A stretch of 64,000 nt of DNA, taken from Anarhynchus alexandrinus (lineage: Eukaryota; Chordata; Aves; Charadriiformes; Charadriidae). The stretch covers positions 119,063 through 183,062 of the forward strand of contig VUYV01000405.1 in assembly GCA_008711295.1 (NCBI GenBank), given 5' to 3'. The first letter of the stretch is position 1. Each line of letters starts with the position of its first letter. Shown here in pieces: positions 62,333 to 64,000 of the stretch. The notes below the pieces were generated by a model that was given only the letters and a program-made list of their open reading frames with translations, did no database searches and had not been told where the DNA came from. The position numbers and the translations under genes are program-made.

Positions 62333-64000
62333 CATCAGCATTGTTCTAAGGTTTCTTTTTCACCCCCAACTATTATTTTTCTAGTACATGAAGAATACAA
62401 AAAATTGTCAATCAAGAGATTAGAATCTTGTAAAAGTGGAAGTATCCATAAGAGTGCACATGACAAGAATTGTAGCAAGAGTTGGAGTTCCCTCCCCATT
62501 CAAAACTCTTCTAAGCTGAACACTTGATTTGGGATTTTGAGTTATCTTTAGAAAGTAGCAACGTACTCTGACTGTCTCCACTTTTCTCTACATCTAAATG
62601 CAAACATTTTTCCCAACTTTCACTATGACAACCTGGGGCAAAAACAAAGGAAGTTTTTAATCATTCTCCTGATTTATTTATAGGTGAAAATAATGTAATC
62701 AAAGAGAACATAAGTTATTCCTGCCCCAGCATAGCACAAATGACATTTCAATTAACAAAGTACACATACAAAGTAGAAAGGAACTTGCTCTCAAGTTTCT
62801 TCTTTTCTTTTCCTCCCTTCACGATTCCTCTCAAATTATGGTAACATCCTCCCAAATATGACCTCTAATTTACAGCGTATTCAGCATAAGAAATCCCCCA
62901 TTAAATCTCCCCGCAGTCTGCCTGTTTTCTCTCTCACACACACACCCCCACTTCGTTAAGGCAGAGGTCAGCTACAACATCCATACACCAAGCGCAGAAG
63001 AGCACTGTATGCTCAGTAAAAAGGCTGCTGAAAACCTGAGGAAGCCATTGTCAGCAGCGGCCTTCCACTATGGGCTGTATTCTGCTCAAATAAAAATAGG
63101 GAAATAACTGACAATCTCTACAGGTATCAATTTACTTCCACTTTACATAGATTAAAATGTAAGCATCTAATCCTAGATCACAATTCCCTCCTCTCAGAGT
63201 GAGCAAGTTCTGAATATTAATGATGGAGGGGTCCACTAAAAGCAGCATATACAAACATCAAGTGATCGCAGAACACAAGCACATAACGTATTACCAGACA
63301 TTGAAGAACTGCCTGCAAACACTTTCAAGTCATTTAGGCAAGGCAGGAAAGGAATTGCATCTAAGATCATAAACCAAGTTTTCAGAGTGGTCAAGAAGTT
63401 TGAGCTAACATTATCATTTTATCCAATGACTTAATCCAGCAATACAAATTTCAGCATGAAACGCACTGCACTAAGACAGTTCGCAATCGCTTTAGGCGGT
63501 TCACAGATTTAACATACCACAGATCCATACATAAAAAAATGTTCCAGTGGTTAAAAAACCACAGAGCCAGGACCTACACAAAAGAGCAGCCAACCCCAGG
63601 ATATCCTGGCTGACCTGCAAGCACATATGCAAAAGCTCCTGTACCAAGTGTGGCCGCAGTGTGAGAGAACACAGGTACCAGCTGCACGCTGCCGCAGCTC
63701 TCAAGTCACAGAAACTCCTCTTGCACAAGCAACAGTACGTGTCAGGTACTGCTTCCTACTGCTCTGGCAGATGTGCAGTGACAGGTTAAACTTGGACAAC
63801 AAAGTTACTAATCCTATACTTTTTCCCTGCCACTGCACCAAAGGTTCCACACTGGAGATGAGAACAGCTGATCTGTGAATCATTTCCTAAACCACGACAT
63901 ATGTCAGCCAGCATATGAAGATAAAATAACCCCAGTTTTGCCCACCTGAACATACTGATCTGAAAACCGCAACATCTGAGGAGCAGGCTACCCCAGGATT

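Larger units (their letters stand above)
15394..64000 (-). other. DIP2A: DIP2A intron 1 (partial, runs off the right end)
   Basis: Everything from the exon 2 acceptor to the window end reads as intron 1, at least 48.6 kb. It hosts the endogenous retrovirus, five larger CR1 pieces and one CR1 relic. The repeat-free stretches (15400-17700, 26345-32530, 32970-36265, 40930-46220, 48830-56375 and 56480-64000) are AT-rich, with scattered A/T homopolymers and short chance open frames. No exon with domain homology or a CpG-rich promoter region was seen. This assumes no nested gene, and an alternative first exon or a long non-coding RNA cannot be excluded by eye. Confidence 0.75.

Noticed and set aside
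63501..63883. Cluster of Cys-containing frames at the right edge
   Set aside because: Considered as a zinc-finger or DIP2A exon 1. Neither spacing nor sequence fits (no acidic LELELSE segment, no CpG-rich context).

Overview
The window is avian nuclear DNA, AT-rich and mostly intronic. The repeats show this: eight CR1-family LINE copies, most of those with a preserved 3' end carrying the CR1 ATTCTATG-type octamer tail, one avian solo LTR, and one gammaretrovirus-like endogenous retrovirus. Few host exons are present. The solo LTR resembles a family common in neoavian genomes, but I would not name a species.

Host gene. Two short exons on the minus strand, both with clean splice sites and matching codon phase, encode part of the N-terminal DMAP1-binding region of DIP2A (disco-interacting protein 2 homolog A). 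The exon at 15322-15393 (exon 2 of the usual vertebrate gene) reads GDITQKGYEKKRAKLLARYI and continues PLIQ. The exon at 1605-1721 (exon 3) contains DPSLQAENR and RDERFRS. The whole window therefore lies inside DIP2A: 1-1604 is the start of intron 3, 1722-15321 is intron 2 (13.6 kb), and 15394-64000 is at least 48.6 kb of intron 1. Exon 1 and exon 4 were not seen and should lie off the right and left ends. No other host gene could be supported.

Mobile elements. Intron 3 holds a CR1 fragment (652-1151, minus). Intron 2 holds two CR1 fragments (1992-2823 plus; 3104-4181 minus) and the solo LTR (5560-6063, minus). Intron 1 holds a 6.4 kb endogenous retrovirus (19916-26340, plus), with two LTRs about 1.6% diverged, a 4-bp target duplication (GGCA), a tRNA-Arg-type primer binding site, a polypurine tract, and gag, pol and env remnants broken by deletions, frameshifts and TGA stops. 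Further right are a young CR1 3' end (32531-32968 plus), two old CR1 pieces (36266-36523 and 36803-37095, minus), a large CR1 (37450-40926 plus) with an uninterrupted 1015-codon endonuclease/reverse transcriptase frame and the end of ORF1, a decayed long CR1 (46225-48828 plus) and a short relic (56379-56476 minus).

Most notable observation. At the ORF1/ORF2 junction of the large CR1, the last sense codons of ORF1 form the heptamer T TTA AAC, directly followed by the TAG stop. A -1 slip there enters the ORF2 frame exactly, and that frame stays open for about 70 codons with no ATG. This suggests that CR1 ORF2 could be made as a -1 frameshift fusion, which is a testable hypothesis.

Everything else is single-copy-looking intronic sequence with simple repeats and one 5-base assembly gap inside a poly-G run (45850-45882).
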